DNA from: JAWLHA01 sp041690535
GTDB lineage: Bacteria > Pseudomonadota > Gammaproteobacteria > Thiohalomonadales > Thiohalomonadaceae
Direction: 5' to 3'
Length of the DNA: 64,000 nt
NCBI GenBank assembly: GCA_041690535.1
Contig: JAWLHA010000012.1
Span: forward strand, 19,118 to 83,117
Shown here: positions 1 through 9,241 of the stretch, piece after piece
How positions within the stretch are numbered: position 1 is the stretch's first letter
Layout: the number at the start of each line of letters is the position of its first letter
Program-made: the position numbers and the translations under genes
The notes under the pieces: generated by a model
What the model was told of the DNA's origin: nothing
What the model saw: the letters and a program-made list of their open reading frames with translations, nothing else
Database searches by the model: none

Positions 1-224
1 CTTTCGGGCTGGATCATCTTCAGTTGGGTCAGGAACACAACCCCGTCCATTTGGGGCATGCGATAGTCCGACAGCACCAGATCGAAGACCGCCGTTTGGG
101 CCCGCTTCAGCGCGCTCTCCGGCGCAGTGAAGAGCTCGATCTCCATGGTCTTGTTACGTCCCAGCACTCTGGAGAGCGCCTTGAGAATCCGCTCCTCATC
201 ATCGACCAACATGATCCGATACAT
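1..224 (-). CDS. Response regulator receiver domain (partial, runs off the left edge)
   Basis: The first 74 codons of a CheY-like receiver are visible; the C-terminus lies outside the window. The protein begins MYRIMLVDDEERIL, which holds the acidic Mg-binding pair, and continues to a phospho-acceptor region reading LVLSDYRMPQMDG. The ATG at 222-224 is the only sensible start, since the beta-1 strand follows at once. By family, the receiver is phosphorylated on that Asp and drives an output domain that cannot be seen here. It lies downstream of, and in the same direction as, the receiver-HD-GYP gene, separated by about 140 bp, so the two may share a c-di-GMP or two-component pathway. Output type is unknown. 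Confidence 0.85.
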   Translation of the reverse strand, partial: MYRIMLVDDEERILKALSRVLGRNKTMEIELFTAPESALKRAQTAVFDLVLSDYRMPQMDGVVFLTQLKMIQPE

Positions 225-366
225 CACATACTCTCCCGAGTTGTATTGAAACGGGCGCTCCAGAGCACCGAACGCCTAACTCCGACGCGTGCCCAAACCT
301 GCGAAGCAGGCCAGGTACGTCGGGGCGTTGACGAAGCCTCATTCCCGTTCTGCTTGGCCATTCCGC

Positions 367-1701
367 TCACCCACCCTGCTCTTCCGCACAGACGTAGACG
401 ATGAAGCGTCCTTCGGATTCGTTCTCGAACGCCTGAATGCGGTCGATGAGAATCTCGGTCAACTGATACCCCTTGGTGAGCAGCAAAATGCCGTCATTGC
501 TCAGCAAATCGCGGGAAAGGAGCATGCCGGGGCGCAGCTCCACGGTGGAGAGATGGCGCTCGCGCACCTCGCCGTGGCCTTCGGCCCGCGCCTCCAACAC
601 GGCAACGAACGCCTCCACCACTTCGGGATCGTAAGCCGTCCCGGAGCGGGAAACGATGAACTCGCGCGCATCGGGCACAGTCAGGGTGCGTCCGAGCAGC
701 TTGCCGGCCCGCAATCCGTCATAGTCGTTGGCCAGTTTCACGATGCGGGCGCCCTGGGCGATGGCCTCCCCGGCGAGGTGGTCCGGATAGCCCTTGCCGT
801 CGTAACGCTCGTGGTGCTGGCGAATATAAAGGGCGGTGTTCTCCAGGCGTCCCAGTCCCATGAGGATGGCCTGACCGGTGGTGGGGTGTTTCTCGATGAT
901 CTTGCGCTGCTTCTCCGTCGCCCTGGCCACGGGCAGCTGCAGAAGTTCGTCAGGGTAGGCGATCTTGCCCACATCGTGGAGCAGACCTGCGAAGTAGACA
1001 TCACGCACTGTCGCCTCGTCCGACCCCATGCGCAGGGCAATCTCCCGGGCCAGCAGACCGACCCGCTTGCCATGGCCCCCTTTGGGTCCCTCACGCAGCT
1101 CAATGAGATTGGCGAAGATGGGAATGGCAGCGTAGTACGCCTCTTCCAGCTGCGCGTAAGCCAGTTCGAGGAACAGGTTGGACTGGCGCAGCTCTTCGGT
1201 CCGGGCCGCCACCTTCTGCTCCAGGGTGGCGTTGAGCTCCTTGAGCTCCTCATTCTGGCGCCGCGTCAACGCCTCCAGGCGCTGCCTCTCCTCCTCCAGC
1301 CGTTTGGCCTCCAGGGCGTGGCGCACCGCCAGTTTGATTTCGTTGTCTTCCCATGGCTTGCTGAAGTAGCCGTAGATGTGCCCCTTGTTGATGGCGGTGA
1401 TGGTGGACTGCATGTCCGCATAGCCGGTGAGAAGGAACCGCACCACCTGGGGCCAGCGCTCGGCCACCTCGGCCAACAGCCTCGCCCCGTCCATCTCGGG
1501 CATGCGCATGTCCGAGACCACCAGGTCGACGGATTCGGTCTCGAGGATCTCCAACCCCTCGGCCCCGCTGTGGGCCGTAAAGACGGTGTATCCAAGCGGG
1601 CGGAACAGCCGCCGCAGCGAACTGAGGATGTTGGGCTCGTCGTCGACGAACAGCAGGCTGCCTGTCTGTGTCTGGGCGCCTTGTTCGATCACGGCACTCA
1701 C
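367..1701 (-). CDS. Two-component response regulator with HD-GYP c-di-GMP phosphodiesterase domain
   Basis: A 444-residue RpfG-type protein. The receiver (about residues 14-130) has the acidic pair DDE at 20-22, the phospho-acceptor Asp64 in VVSDMRMPEMDG and the conserved Lys in FSKPWED. A charged coiled coil (about 130-175) links it to an HD-GYP domain with HD at 242-243 (LLHDVGKIAYPDELL) and the HHERYDGKGYP signature at about 296-306, so the catalytic set looks complete. By family it hydrolyses c-di-GMP in the cytoplasm, controlled by phosphorylation. The start is GTG at 1701, preceded by a strong Shine-Dalgarno GGAGGG; no better in-frame start exists. It follows a diguanylate cyclase gene on the same strand, separated by a MITE. 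No cognate kinase is adjacent. Confidence 0.93.
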   Translation of the reverse strand: MSAVIEQGAQTQTGSLLFVDDEPNILSSLRRLFRPLGYTVFTAHSGAEGLEILETESVDLVVSDMRMPEMDGARLLAEVAERWPQVVRFLLTGYADMQSTITAINKGHIYGYFSKPWEDNEIKLAVRHALEAKRLEEERQRLEALTRRQNEELKELNATLEQKVAARTEELRQSNLFLELAYAQLEEAYYAAIPIFANLIELREGPKGGHGKRVGLLAREIALRMGSDEATVRDVYFAGLLHDVGKIAYPDELLQLPVARATEKQRKIIEKHPTTGQAILMGLGRLENTALYIRQHHERYDGKGYPDHLAGEAIAQGARIVKLANDYDGLRAGKLLGRTLTVPDAREFIVSRSGTAYDPEVVEAFVAVLEARAEGHGEVRERHLSTVELRPGMLLSRDLLSNDGILLLTKGYQLTEILIDRIQAFENESEGRFIVYVCAEEQGG

Positions 1702-1849
1702 GCATCCCTCCTCTCTTTCGGAGTGGCTGTCGCCCCCGGGGCTCCCCGCCTATGAGGTGGGAAACCATCGAGGGCAGGACGTCGGGCTCGAAGTTTTCCC
1801 GCAGCATATGACTTACCCGATATGGAGGCAACAGGGTAACGAAGGGCTG

Positions 1850-2015
1850 CAGGGTGACCGCATACTTACCCAAGAGCGATGTAAGTCCTTGAAAGCAGGT
1901 CGTCGGCCGCATGGACGCGGCCGTCGAGCGTACAGGGATGTATTCACAGCGTACCTGCTTTCAAGGACTTACATCGCTCACAGCACGGCCGTGACGTAAG
2001 TGTGCGTTTACCCTG
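1850..2015. mobile_element. Family A MITE-like element, copy A1 (166 bp)
   Basis: It is bounded by inverted ends CAGGGTGACCGCATACTTACC-like at the left and GTAAGTGTGCGTTTACCCTG-like at the right. Inside are long inverted arms GAGCGATGTAAGTCCTTG...CAAGGACTTACATCGCTC. The flanking decamers (CGAAGGGCTG and CGGGGTGCAG) match at only 6 of 10, so the target duplication is decayed or absent. No coding capacity. It sits between the HD-GYP and GGDEF genes and splits what could have been one operon. Confidence 0.85.
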
Positions 2016-2064
2016 CGGGGTGCAGAGCCGCCGCCGGGCGGGTCGAGCGTGCACCGCGCCGCAC

Positions 2065-3588
2065 CTACAGCTCCGCCGCCTCGACACGGTTGCGACCGCC
2101 GTTTTTGGCGCGATAGAGGGCCCGGTCGGCCCGCAAGACGAGTTCGGCGCAGCTCTCTGCGCTCCGCCCAAGGGCGGCCACCCCCAAACTGACCGTCACC
2201 GGGGTTTCCGCCTCCACCGCCCTGCGGATCCGCTCCGCTGCGCCGACGGCGCCGGCAAGGCTGGTGTGGGGAAGGACCACCAGGAACTCTTCGCCCCCGT
2301 AGCGGGAGGGGAAATCGCTTTGGCGGAGCACCCGCTTTACCACCCGGGCCAGTGCCACCAGGGCCTCGTCACCCGCCAGGTGACCGTGACTGTCGTTGTA
2401 CTGCTTGAAATGGTCGACATCGAACAGGATCACCGATGCATCTGCGCCATAGCGTCGCGCATCGGCCACGGTGCGATTGAGCACCAGCTCCATGGATCGA
2501 CGATTCGGCAGACCCGTCAGGGCATCGTGGAGGGAGAGGGCCTGGGTCTCCTCATACAGCCGTGCATTGTCGATGGCCATCCCCAGCTGCTCGCCGATGG
2601 TGGTGAACAGGCGAATCCTGCGCTCATCGAGTGCCGCTTGCTCGGGGAGATAGGCGAAGAAGACCCCCACCACCCGCCCTTTCGCCTTCAACGGGATGAT
2701 GAGGTGAAGATGGGGGCGCTCCTCACCGCTGACGATGGTGGCCTGGGTATCCCCGGGCCCGACAATGGGCTGCCCCGTCAGTGCCACGCGCCCGCAGTGG
2801 CATTGACCGACCTTCATGCCCTGATGGGCCATCCCGAAGACATCCGGGCCACCACGGTGGGCCACCAGGCGCATGGCCTCGGCCTCGACCACGAAGATCC
2901 CCCGCGGCCAATCCCCCTCGGGCAGCAGATTGTCCATATACCCGAGGAATTTACGGGAGAGTTCCTCCAGACTGATGGTCTCGCCGATGCAGGCCGAAAT
3001 CCCGTTCAGGATGGAGAGCTCACGGTTGCGCTCCCGAAGCTCCTCGCTTGTGCTGCGCAATTCGGCCTCGGCACGGGCCCGCTCGGTCACATCCTGCGCC
3101 GCGACGACGATCTCGGTGATTTGGCCGGCGCCATCCTCAATCACCGACCACTCCGCCGCAAGCAGCCGCGGTTCCCCGTCCGCCCCCACGATGATGGCCT
3201 CCAGTGCCCTCGAGCGGCCCGAGGCACCCGCAAAGGCGCGCAGTACCCGCCGCCGATCCTCCCGGCGGAGGAGGCGCAGCAGTCTGGTGCCCACCAGCTG
3301 CTCGGCTGGGCGGCCCACCCGCTCGGCGAGCGCCCGGTTGGCGAGCACGATGCGGCCGTTCGCCCCCACCACCGCCATGGGTTCGGGGGCGGCCGTCAGC
3401 ACCCGCTGCAGGAACGCCTCGGAGCGGCGCAGGGCGCGTTTGGTCTGCTTGAGCTCCTCGACCGCCCGTCCCCACAGCTCCCGAATGCGCTCGGCCTGTT
3501 TGAGCCCCTGAGTGAGCAGACGATTGCGTCGCTCCAGCTCTTCGAGGCGGGCACTCAGCGGCTCCACGGCCTGCTCCCGGTCACTCAC
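2065..3588 (-). CDS. PAS-GAF-GGDEF diguanylate cyclase
   Basis: A 507-residue cytoplasmic protein with no membrane segment. An N-terminal coiled coil (about 10-60) leads into a PAS domain (about 60-170), a GAF domain (about 190-345) and a C-terminal GGDEF domain (about 350-505). The active-site loop is GGEEF at 431-435, and the inhibitory I-site RQSD lies at 422-425, exactly five residues ahead, so the enzyme should make c-di-GMP and be product-inhibited. The GTG start at 3588 overlaps the stop of the upstream ODP-domain gene by 8 bp, which implies translational coupling. The neighbouring sensor may therefore feed this cyclase. The PAS and GAF ligands cannot be told from sequence. Confidence 0.93.
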   Translation of the reverse strand: MSDREQAVEPLSARLEELERRNRLLTQGLKQAERIRELWGRAVEELKQTKRALRRSEAFLQRVLTAAPEPMAVVGANGRIVLANRALAERVGRPAEQLVGTRLLRLLRREDRRRVLRAFAGASGRSRALEAIIVGADGEPRLLAAEWSVIEDGAGQITEIVVAAQDVTERARAEAELRSTSEELRERNRELSILNGISACIGETISLEELSRKFLGYMDNLLPEGDWPRGIFVVEAEAMRLVAHRGGPDVFGMAHQGMKVGQCHCGRVALTGQPIVGPGDTQATIVSGEERPHLHLIIPLKAKGRVVGVFFAYLPEQAALDERRIRLFTTIGEQLGMAIDNARLYEETQALSLHDALTGLPNRRSMELVLNRTVADARRYGADASVILFDVDHFKQYNDSHGHLAGDEALVALARVVKRVLRQSDFPSRYGGEEFLVVLPHTSLAGAVGAAERIRRAVEAETPVTVSLGVAALGRSAESCAELVLRADRALYRAKNGGRNRVEAAEL

Positions 3589-4381
3589 TGTCGAGGTCCG
3601 CGTAGATGATGTCCAGGCCGCAACGAAGCGATGCCAGATATCTCAACGCCTCACCTACATGCGCAGGACCGATGAGTGAGCCGTGCTGGGGCAGAATGGC
3701 CCGGATCGCCAGCCCCTCCAGACGCCGCACGAACCCGCGGGCGGCCAGGTTGGAGCACATGTAATCCAGGTGGAACAGGTCCATTTTGGGCACGTGCTGC
3801 TCGAAAGAGCTCACCATCAGGCTCCAGTCCAGGTCGAGGGCCGCCCAGATGTCGCCGGAGAAGAGAAAGCCGGAGTCCTCGTCCCAGGTAGTGAAGGCGC
3901 CCGGAAAGTGCAGGAAGGGGGCGGGGATAAAACGCAGCCGGCTTCCCGAAGGGAGGGAGAAGAACGGCGCCTCGTCGGTGTCGTAGGCGTGGTAGTCGGC
4001 ACGCCCGTAGTGGGGAAGCAAGACGTGGGTCCTGGCAGAACTGAACACCCGCATGTCCGGATTCAGTTCCAGCCACTCGATCATGGAGGCGGCAACGTCC
4101 GGGTCCTGGTGACACAACACCATGCCGGTGACCCGCTCCGGAGGGAGGATGCGCGAGACGCTCTCCCGCACCTGCTGGAAATGGAGGCGACCGCCGGGGT
4201 CGACGAGGATCGCCTCCTCCCCATCCCGCAAGAGGTAGGTGTTGCAGCGAAAGGCCGTCTCCTCGGCAATGCCTAGCCAGTAGATCGCCCGTTCGCCCCG
4301 TGCGTACAGCAGCGTTGGCTCTCCAGGCCGAACCACCGCGCCCGCCAGGCGCTCCCCATCCATTCCCTTCGAATCCGCCAC
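3581..4381 (-). CDS. Flavodiiron-like metallo-beta-lactamase (ODP-type) sensor protein
   Basis: A 266-residue metallo-beta-lactamase fold like the diiron half of flavodiiron proteins, without the flavodoxin domain. Candidate metal ligands are H91, D93 and D95 in HQDPD, H158 in FLHFPGAF, D177 in LFSGD and H233 in LPQHGS. The position after D95, a His in classical flavodiiron proteins, is Val here. Stand-alone domains of this type (ODP) are known as oxygen-binding diiron sensors. Enzymatic O2 or NO reduction would need an external electron donor. The GTG start at 4381 follows a GGGAGG Shine-Dalgarno. The gene overlaps the downstream diguanylate cyclase gene by 8 bp, so I infer a sensory role in c-di-GMP production. 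An ordinary hydrolase remains possible. Confidence 0.82.
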   Translation of the reverse strand: MADSKGMDGERLAGAVVRPGEPTLLYARGERAIYWLGIAEETAFRCNTYLLRDGEEAILVDPGGRLHFQQVRESVSRILPPERVTGMVLCHQDPDVAASMIEWLELNPDMRVFSSARTHVLLPHYGRADYHAYDTDEAPFFSLPSGSRLRFIPAPFLHFPGAFTTWDEDSGFLFSGDIWAALDLDWSLMVSSFEQHVPKMDLFHLDYMCSNLAARGFVRRLEGLAIRAILPQHGSLIGPAHVGEALRYLASLRCGLDIIYADLDSE

Positions 4382-4492
4382 GCTTGCCTCCCGTTGCCCT
4401 TGGGGCCCACAGGCGCGAATTGTAAGCCGGAACGCTCCGGGGACATAGAGGAAGAGTCCGGACGCCCAGGTGGGCGGATACGATGACTCCGT

Positions 4493-4804
4493 TCAGTGCA
4501 GCGTGTGGGGCATCACCACCGGAGAGGCGCTGAAGCCGTGGCTGAATTCCCCGAGCGTGACCAGATAGGTCTCGCGCCCGATCTCCTGAGTGCAGAGGGT
4601 CCAGACCACCAGAGGCTCCCCACTGCGCCCCTTGTGGAAGGTAACGATGTCGCCGTCACCCACCTTCATCACCTTGGCGTTGGAGGGATCCTGCAAGGCC
4701 ACGGCCACATGCCGCCGCAGCAGATCCTGAGCGTTCTCGCCCAAGCGGCTGAATTCGTGGCTGGCCCAGCAAACCCCCAGTGACTGTTTGTCGTAGGTAA
4801 ACAT
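4493..4804 (-). CDS. Small hypothetical protein (103 aa)
   Basis: I do not recognise a family. The protein begins MFTYDKQSLGVCWASHEFSR and carries predicted beta strands such as GDIVTFHKGRSGEPLVVWTL; there is no signal peptide or membrane segment. The reading frame stays open further upstream, but only by running into the MITE at 4884-5075, so the ATG at 4804 is preferred. It is preceded by a weak purine-rich stretch. It stands alone between the ODP gene and a MITE, pointing left. Confidence 0.55.
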   Translation of the reverse strand: MFTYDKQSLGVCWASHEFSRLGENAQDLLRRHVAVALQDPSNAKVMKVGDGDIVTFHKGRSGEPLVVWTLCTQEIGRETYLVTLGEFSHGFSASPVVMPHTLH

Positions 4805-4883
4805 TGTCTGCCCCTGTCTCCAACCAACCGGCAGCCATCCTAAACCGCGTGGGCGCGGTGACGCCGTGAACTGGGACACACTG

Positions 4884-5075
4884 CAGGGTAAACGCATGCT
4901 TACCCAAGAGCGATGTAAGTCCTTGAAAGCAGGTCGTCGGCCGCAGCCGCTCCGGGCATCCTTGCCCTCCCGCGGCATAAGTGCGTCCTTGCACAAATCC
5001 ATGCGGCCGACGACCTGCTTTCAAGGACTTACATCGCTCACCGCACGGCCGTGACGTAAGCATGCGTTCACCCTG
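4884..5075. mobile_element. Family A MITE-like element, copy A2 (192 bp) with imperfect 10-bp target duplication
   Basis: Ends are CAGGGTAAACGCATGCTTACC-like and GTAAGCATGCGTTCACCCTG. Flanking decamers GGACACACTG (4874-4883) and GGACACTCTG (5076-5085) match at 9 of 10 and look like a slightly diverged target-site duplication. Internal arms GAGCGATGTAAGTCCTTG and CAAGGACTTACATCGCTC can fold back along nearly the whole element, reinforced by GGTCGTCGGCCGCA paired with TGCGGCCGACGACC. It is non-coding and lies between two leftward genes. Confidence 0.9.
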
Positions 5076-5106
5076 GGACACTCTGGGGGAAGATTGGCTG
5101 GGAGCT

Positions 5107-5982
5107 TCAGCGCACCGGCAGTGGAACCTGCAGCAGCGCGGTGGAGCCTTCACGGGAGACCACGATGGCCTCGCCGTCCCGGGAGAAGGCGACGCCCTCG
5201 TACTGGCGGATGCCCGGCAGCTCCACCACCAGCGGCGGGGTGGCGAAGGTCTCTCCCCACGACACCCCCTCGGCCCGGTGCCACAGATAGGCGTTGTCAT
5301 AGGTGGCGATGACCGCCCGGCGCCCATCCGCCGAGATGTCCAGGCCGGTCGGCTGGTGGGTGTAGGCCCCCTGAAAGGGGTTGCGGACCTTGTCCCACCC
5401 GCTGGGTCGGGGGAGCGCCCACAACGACCCCAGCCGCTCGGCGGTGACCACCTCCGGTCCCCCCGGTCCCAGCGGCAGACGATAGACCCCCGCCGGGAGC
5501 GCCCGCTTGGTCACCAGGATCACCGCCTGCTCCACCGGGTCCACGGCCACGGCCTCGCAGTCGTGAGAGCCGTCGGGGAAGCGGAAGCGGAGGGTCCAGG
5601 CAGGCTCGACCATCGCCTCGCCTTCGCGGGGCTCTATCAGGGCGTGAAGCTCGTACACCTCCCTGGCCTCGGCATTGTCGCCCACCGCCGCGATGAGAAG
5701 GTAACCCTCCCCGCCCTGGCGGAAGGCAGCGATGTCCTCCCAGTCGGTATTGGGGGCGTTCACCACGACCGAGGCGCGGATCGCACCGTTCTCATCGAGC
5801 AGGTAGAGGCGGCTGTCGCCGCCGCCCGCCGAGAGGACATTGGGGCCGTCATTGTGCGTCCACACCGCCCCCGGATACCTGTGGGAGGGGGCCAGCCCGC
5901 TCGACTCCGGGATCGCGGAGCTGCCGCAACCGGATGCCAGGGCCAGCGAACCGAGGAGGAGTAACCGCTTGCCGGTGTTCAT
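5107..5982 (-). CDS. Secreted lipoprotein with predicted beta-propeller fold
   Basis: A protein of about 291 residues. The start at 5982 gives a typical lipoprotein signal MNTGKRLLLLGSLALASGC, with the modified Cys after ASG; an in-frame start 19 codons upstream would bury it. The mature part has blocks seen in a conserved family of secreted bacterial proteins of unknown or esterase/phytase-like annotation: WTHNDGPN, RLYLLDENG, NTDWEDIAAF, VGDNAEAREVYEL, and repeated strands consistent with propeller blades. Probable location is the periplasm or outer membrane. No function is assigned. It is divergent from the TonB receptor gene, and the 80-bp gap must hold both promoters. Confidence 0.75.
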   Translation of the reverse strand: MNTGKRLLLLGSLALASGCGSSAIPESSGLAPSHRYPGAVWTHNDGPNVLSAGGGDSRLYLLDENGAIRASVVVNAPNTDWEDIAAFRQGGEGYLLIAAVGDNAEAREVYELHALIEPREGEAMVEPAWTLRFRFPDGSHDCEAVAVDPVEQAVILVTKRALPAGVYRLPLGPGGPEVVTAERLGSLWALPRPSGWDKVRNPFQGAYTHQPTGLDISADGRRAVIATYDNAYLWHRAEGVSWGETFATPPLVVELPGIRQYEGVAFSRDGEAIVVSREGSTALLQVPLPVR

Positions 5983-6062
5983 GAGAGTGATGCAGCCTTC
6001 GAAACTTCCGCCGGGGCGGGTATGATACCCGCCTTTCATCGTGCCCCACTACGGAGTCAGCA

Positions 6063-7991
6063 ATGCGTGCCCGCGGCCTGTTCATCCTTTTGGGAGGGTT
6101 GGCAGGAAACCTCTCCGCGATCGCCTCCTCGCCGGACGCCGGCGTACCCATCGTGCTCAGCCCAAGCCGCCTCGCCCAGGACATCACGGAATCCCCCTCG
6201 GCCGTGACGGTGCTCGATCGGCAACTCATCGCCGCCACCGGCGCCCGCAAGCTCATCGATGTGCTGCGGCTGGTGCCCGGCATGACGGTGGGCTCCGCCT
6301 ACGGCAACCTGCCCAGCGTCGGTCACCACGGCCTCTCCGACAGCTATGCACGGCGCATCCAGGTCCTGGTGGACGGACGCAGCACCTGGCAACCGGCCAC
6401 CGGAGGGGTGTTCTGGCTCAATCTGCCGGTGCCCATCGAGGACATCGACCGCATCGAGGTGATCCGAGGCCCCAACGCCGCCTCCTTCGGCTCCAGCGCC
6501 TTCCAGGCCACCGTGAACATCTTCACCCGCCACTCTTCCGAAGCCACCGGCCCTCGCGTGGGGGCGGCGGTGGGCACCGACGGCATTGACGACCGTTACG
6601 TCCACTTCGGCGGCCAGAGCGGTGCCCTCGGCGTCTCCGTGAGTGCGAGCCGTCAGCACGACAGCGGCTACGACCAACTCCACGATACCCGCCGCGACGA
6701 CGCCCTCTTCACCCGTCTGGACTACACCCCCACCCTGCGGGACGAGCTGAGTGCCGAGGCGGGGTTCTCCCACGGCAAGTACCAGGCGGGAACGGGGGAC
6801 TTCTTCAACCCCCAGCGCCACATCCGGCAGCGCGACGATTTTCAGTACCTGCGCTGGATCCGCGCCCGCCAGGGGGGAGATGAGCTCAAGGTCGCCCTGA
6901 GCCGCAACCACTTCGAGAACATTCACGCCCACCCGGTAGGCCCGATCCCCTCCCCCCCGGTCGGCACGCTGCTGTTCGATTACGGCTACGAGGTCACCCG
7001 CTACGATGCAGAGTTCCAGCATACCCTCGCACCCTCGGAGCGGCTGCGGGCGGTCTGGGGGCTGGGGCTGCGCCGGGACGAGGTGCAATCGGAGGCCTAT
7101 TTCGACACGGCGGCGACGCAAGAGAACGATTATTGGCGCGCCTTCTCCCACCTCGAGTACCGCTTCACCCCCCGCACCCTCCTCAACGCCGGCTTCATGG
7201 TGGAGGATTCGGAAATCATGGACCCGGAGTTCTCCCCCCGCGCAGCGGTGATCCACCATCCGGCGCCAGGACACTCGTTGCGGCTCGCGATGAATACCGG
7301 CACGCGGGTGGCGACCCTGTGGGAGAACCAGGCACGCCAGCGCTTCGCCAACGAGGAGGGCTCGTTCACCATGTACAAGACCATCTCCTCGGGTGTGGAG
7401 ACGGTCGAGAAGGCCGTCAGTTACGATCTCGGCCACGTCTATCGGCCCCACGCCGGCCTGACCGTGGACAGCCGCGTCTATTACGAGCAGGTCTCCGACC
7501 TCATCACCCAATTTCTTCGCGACACCGACGGGGAGGTGGGCTATTACCCCGGCTCCCAGGTGCTCGACTTCCGCAACCAGGATGACGTGGAGATCGTCGG
7601 TTTCGAGACCCAGGGGGATCTGCGCCTGACCTCCCGGGATCGGCTGTTCGTCTCCTACGCCTACACCGAAATCATCGCTGGGGATGGGGCCGAAGATCTC
7701 GAAGCGAGCGCGCCGCGACAGAAGCTGGCGCTGCTCCTGAGCCACGACTTCACCGGCGGGCTCGAAGGCAGCATTTTCTATACCTGGCAGGACCGCATGG
7801 CGTGGCTGGACGGGTCCGCCATCGATGCCTGCGACCGCCTCGACCTGCGCCTGGCGAGGCGCTGGCGGGTGGATAACAAGGCCGTACGCCTGGAGCTCGT
7901 GGGCCAGAACCTGAGCGGCGCACACGCCGACTATCGCCGCGACGCCCGCTGGGAGCCGCTCGGATACGTTCGGCTGTCCGTTGATTTCTAG
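6063..7991 (+). CDS. TonB-dependent outer-membrane receptor
   Basis: A 642-residue receptor with an N-terminal signal peptide (MRARGLFILLGGLAGNLSAIA) and a plug domain from about residue 30 to 160 with the typical ESPSAVTVLDRQLI, LRLVPGM, LVDGRS and IDRIEVIRGPNAASFGSSAFQ-type blocks. The rest is a beta-barrel ending in a C-terminal Phe (GYVRLSVDF). By family it binds an external ligand such as an iron chelate, cobalamin or another scarce compound and imports it with TonB energy; the ligand cannot be told. It is followed by a periplasmic binding protein and a hybrid kinase on the same strand, so it may also feed a sensory system. No upstream Fur box was recognised. Confidence 0.9.
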   Translation: MRARGLFILLGGLAGNLSAIASSPDAGVPIVLSPSRLAQDITESPSAVTVLDRQLIAATGARKLIDVLRLVPGMTVGSAYGNLPSVGHHGLSDSYARRIQVLVDGRSTWQPATGGVFWLNLPVPIEDIDRIEVIRGPNAASFGSSAFQATVNIFTRHSSEATGPRVGAAVGTDGIDDRYVHFGGQSGALGVSVSASRQHDSGYDQLHDTRRDDALFTRLDYTPTLRDELSAEAGFSHGKYQAGTGDFFNPQRHIRQRDDFQYLRWIRARQGGDELKVALSRNHFENIHAHPVGPIPSPPVGTLLFDYGYEVTRYDAEFQHTLAPSERLRAVWGLGLRRDEVQSEAYFDTAATQENDYWRAFSHLEYRFTPRTLLNAGFMVEDSEIMDPEFSPRAAVIHHPAPGHSLRLAMNTGTRVATLWENQARQRFANEEGSFTMYKTISSGVETVEKAVSYDLGHVYRPHAGLTVDSRVYYEQVSDLITQFLRDTDGEVGYYPGSQVLDFRNQDDVEIVGFETQGDLRLTSRDRLFVSYAYTEIIAGDGAEDLEASAPRQKLALLLSHDFTGGLEGSIFYTWQDRMAWLDGSAIDACDRLDLRLARRWRVDNKAVRLELVGQNLSGAHADYRRDARWEPLGYVRLSVDF

Positions 7992-8051
7992 AGCCCGAAC
8001 CGATCAATCCGACCCGATGCGCCTCCGAACTGCAAAACTGGCCAGAAACGT

Positions 8052-8081
8052 GTGGTGGATAAGCGCAAGCGCATCCACCAC
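8052..8081. repeat. Isolated GTGGATAAGCGC hairpin (family B core fragment)
   Basis: GTGGTGGAT and ATCCACCAC form a 9-bp stem around AAGCGCAAGCGC, just after the TonB receptor stop. The sequence is the core of repeat family B (see 11879-12071) without its ends. It could act as a transcription attenuator between the receptor and the next gene, but there is no T-tract. Confidence 0.55.
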
Positions 8082-8231
8082 TCACGGCACCGATCCGGTG
8101 GAGGCGCCGCGCTTTTTCACCCCGCGCCAATGTCGTTGCGGCAGCCGCTCGCATTTTCCGGGCAATCCAGTCGCGAGGGGCTGCGAGGAATTCGTTGATC
8201 TGTCAGGTGCTCCAGGAAGAACTCTCGATCG

Positions 8232-9241
8232 ATGAGCAAAAGGATCGGCTCCCACGCCCTGAGTCCGTTTCGGCTGTCGGCTCCCACCCCGCCCTCCTCC
8301 CCGGCTTACCCGGCAACCGGGGGAGCCGGGGAGCGGGGGCCGGGGCAACCGCTGGTTGCCGCACTCCTTACCCTGTTTCTGCTGCTGCAGGCGCTGCCCG
8401 CGTGGGCGGAGACGATCCCGCTGTTCTGTCCCAAAGGGTTTGACGCGGGCCCTCTGTTGCAGACCCTGAAGGCGGCCTCGTCCCTGGAGGTGGTGCCCAG
8501 AGAATCTCCCCCGGAGACCCCCGCATGCCCCCCTCTGGCCCTCGCGGTGGGCGGGGATGCCGCCGAGCGGCTGCTTGCCGACTGTCCGGCCACACGGGTG
8601 GTGACGACCCACACCAGCCGTGCCGAGCTCGCCCGGCTGCGCCAGAGGCATGGGGCGGCACGACTCACCGGCGTCTACCTGGAGGCCCATCCGGCCACCC
8701 AACTGCGCCTGCTGAAGGAGGCCGCAGCACGGGCGCGGCGCGTGGGCCTTCTCCATTCCAGCTGGTTCCGGCCGCAACTCGGCGAGGTGCGGGCGGAAGC
8801 CGGCCGGCTGGGGCTCACGCTGGTGGAGGCGGAGGTCCCCGAGGGGGTCCATCCGGCGCGCATCCTGCACGACATCCTGCCGGAGGTCGACGCCGTGCTG
8901 ATGCCGGCCGATCCGACCCTCCTCGGCCCCACCACCATCAGACCGCTGCTGCTGGGCACCGCCCGCCACTTTGTGCCGATGTTCGGTGGGCGCTCGGAAG
9001 CCTACGTCGAGGCGGGGATCGCGGCGGGCGTTTTCGCCACCGAGGAGGGAATGGGCCGCCGCGCCGCCGAACTTCTCCACAGCGCCCAAGCCGGTCAGTG
9101 GGGCGATCCGGCCTATGCGGGTGAATACCGCATCACCACCAATCGCTCCGTGGCAAGAATTCTGGATGTGCGCCCGATCACCACCCTGGCAAAGCCATCG
9201 GGTGGGGTCGAACGCCCCCCCCGGGAAGTCCTGGAGGTACC

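Noticed and set aside
289..1755. A 488-codon rightward frame opposite the HD-GYP gene
   Set aside because: Shadow; the leftward frame has receiver and HD-GYP motifs and a strong ribosome site.
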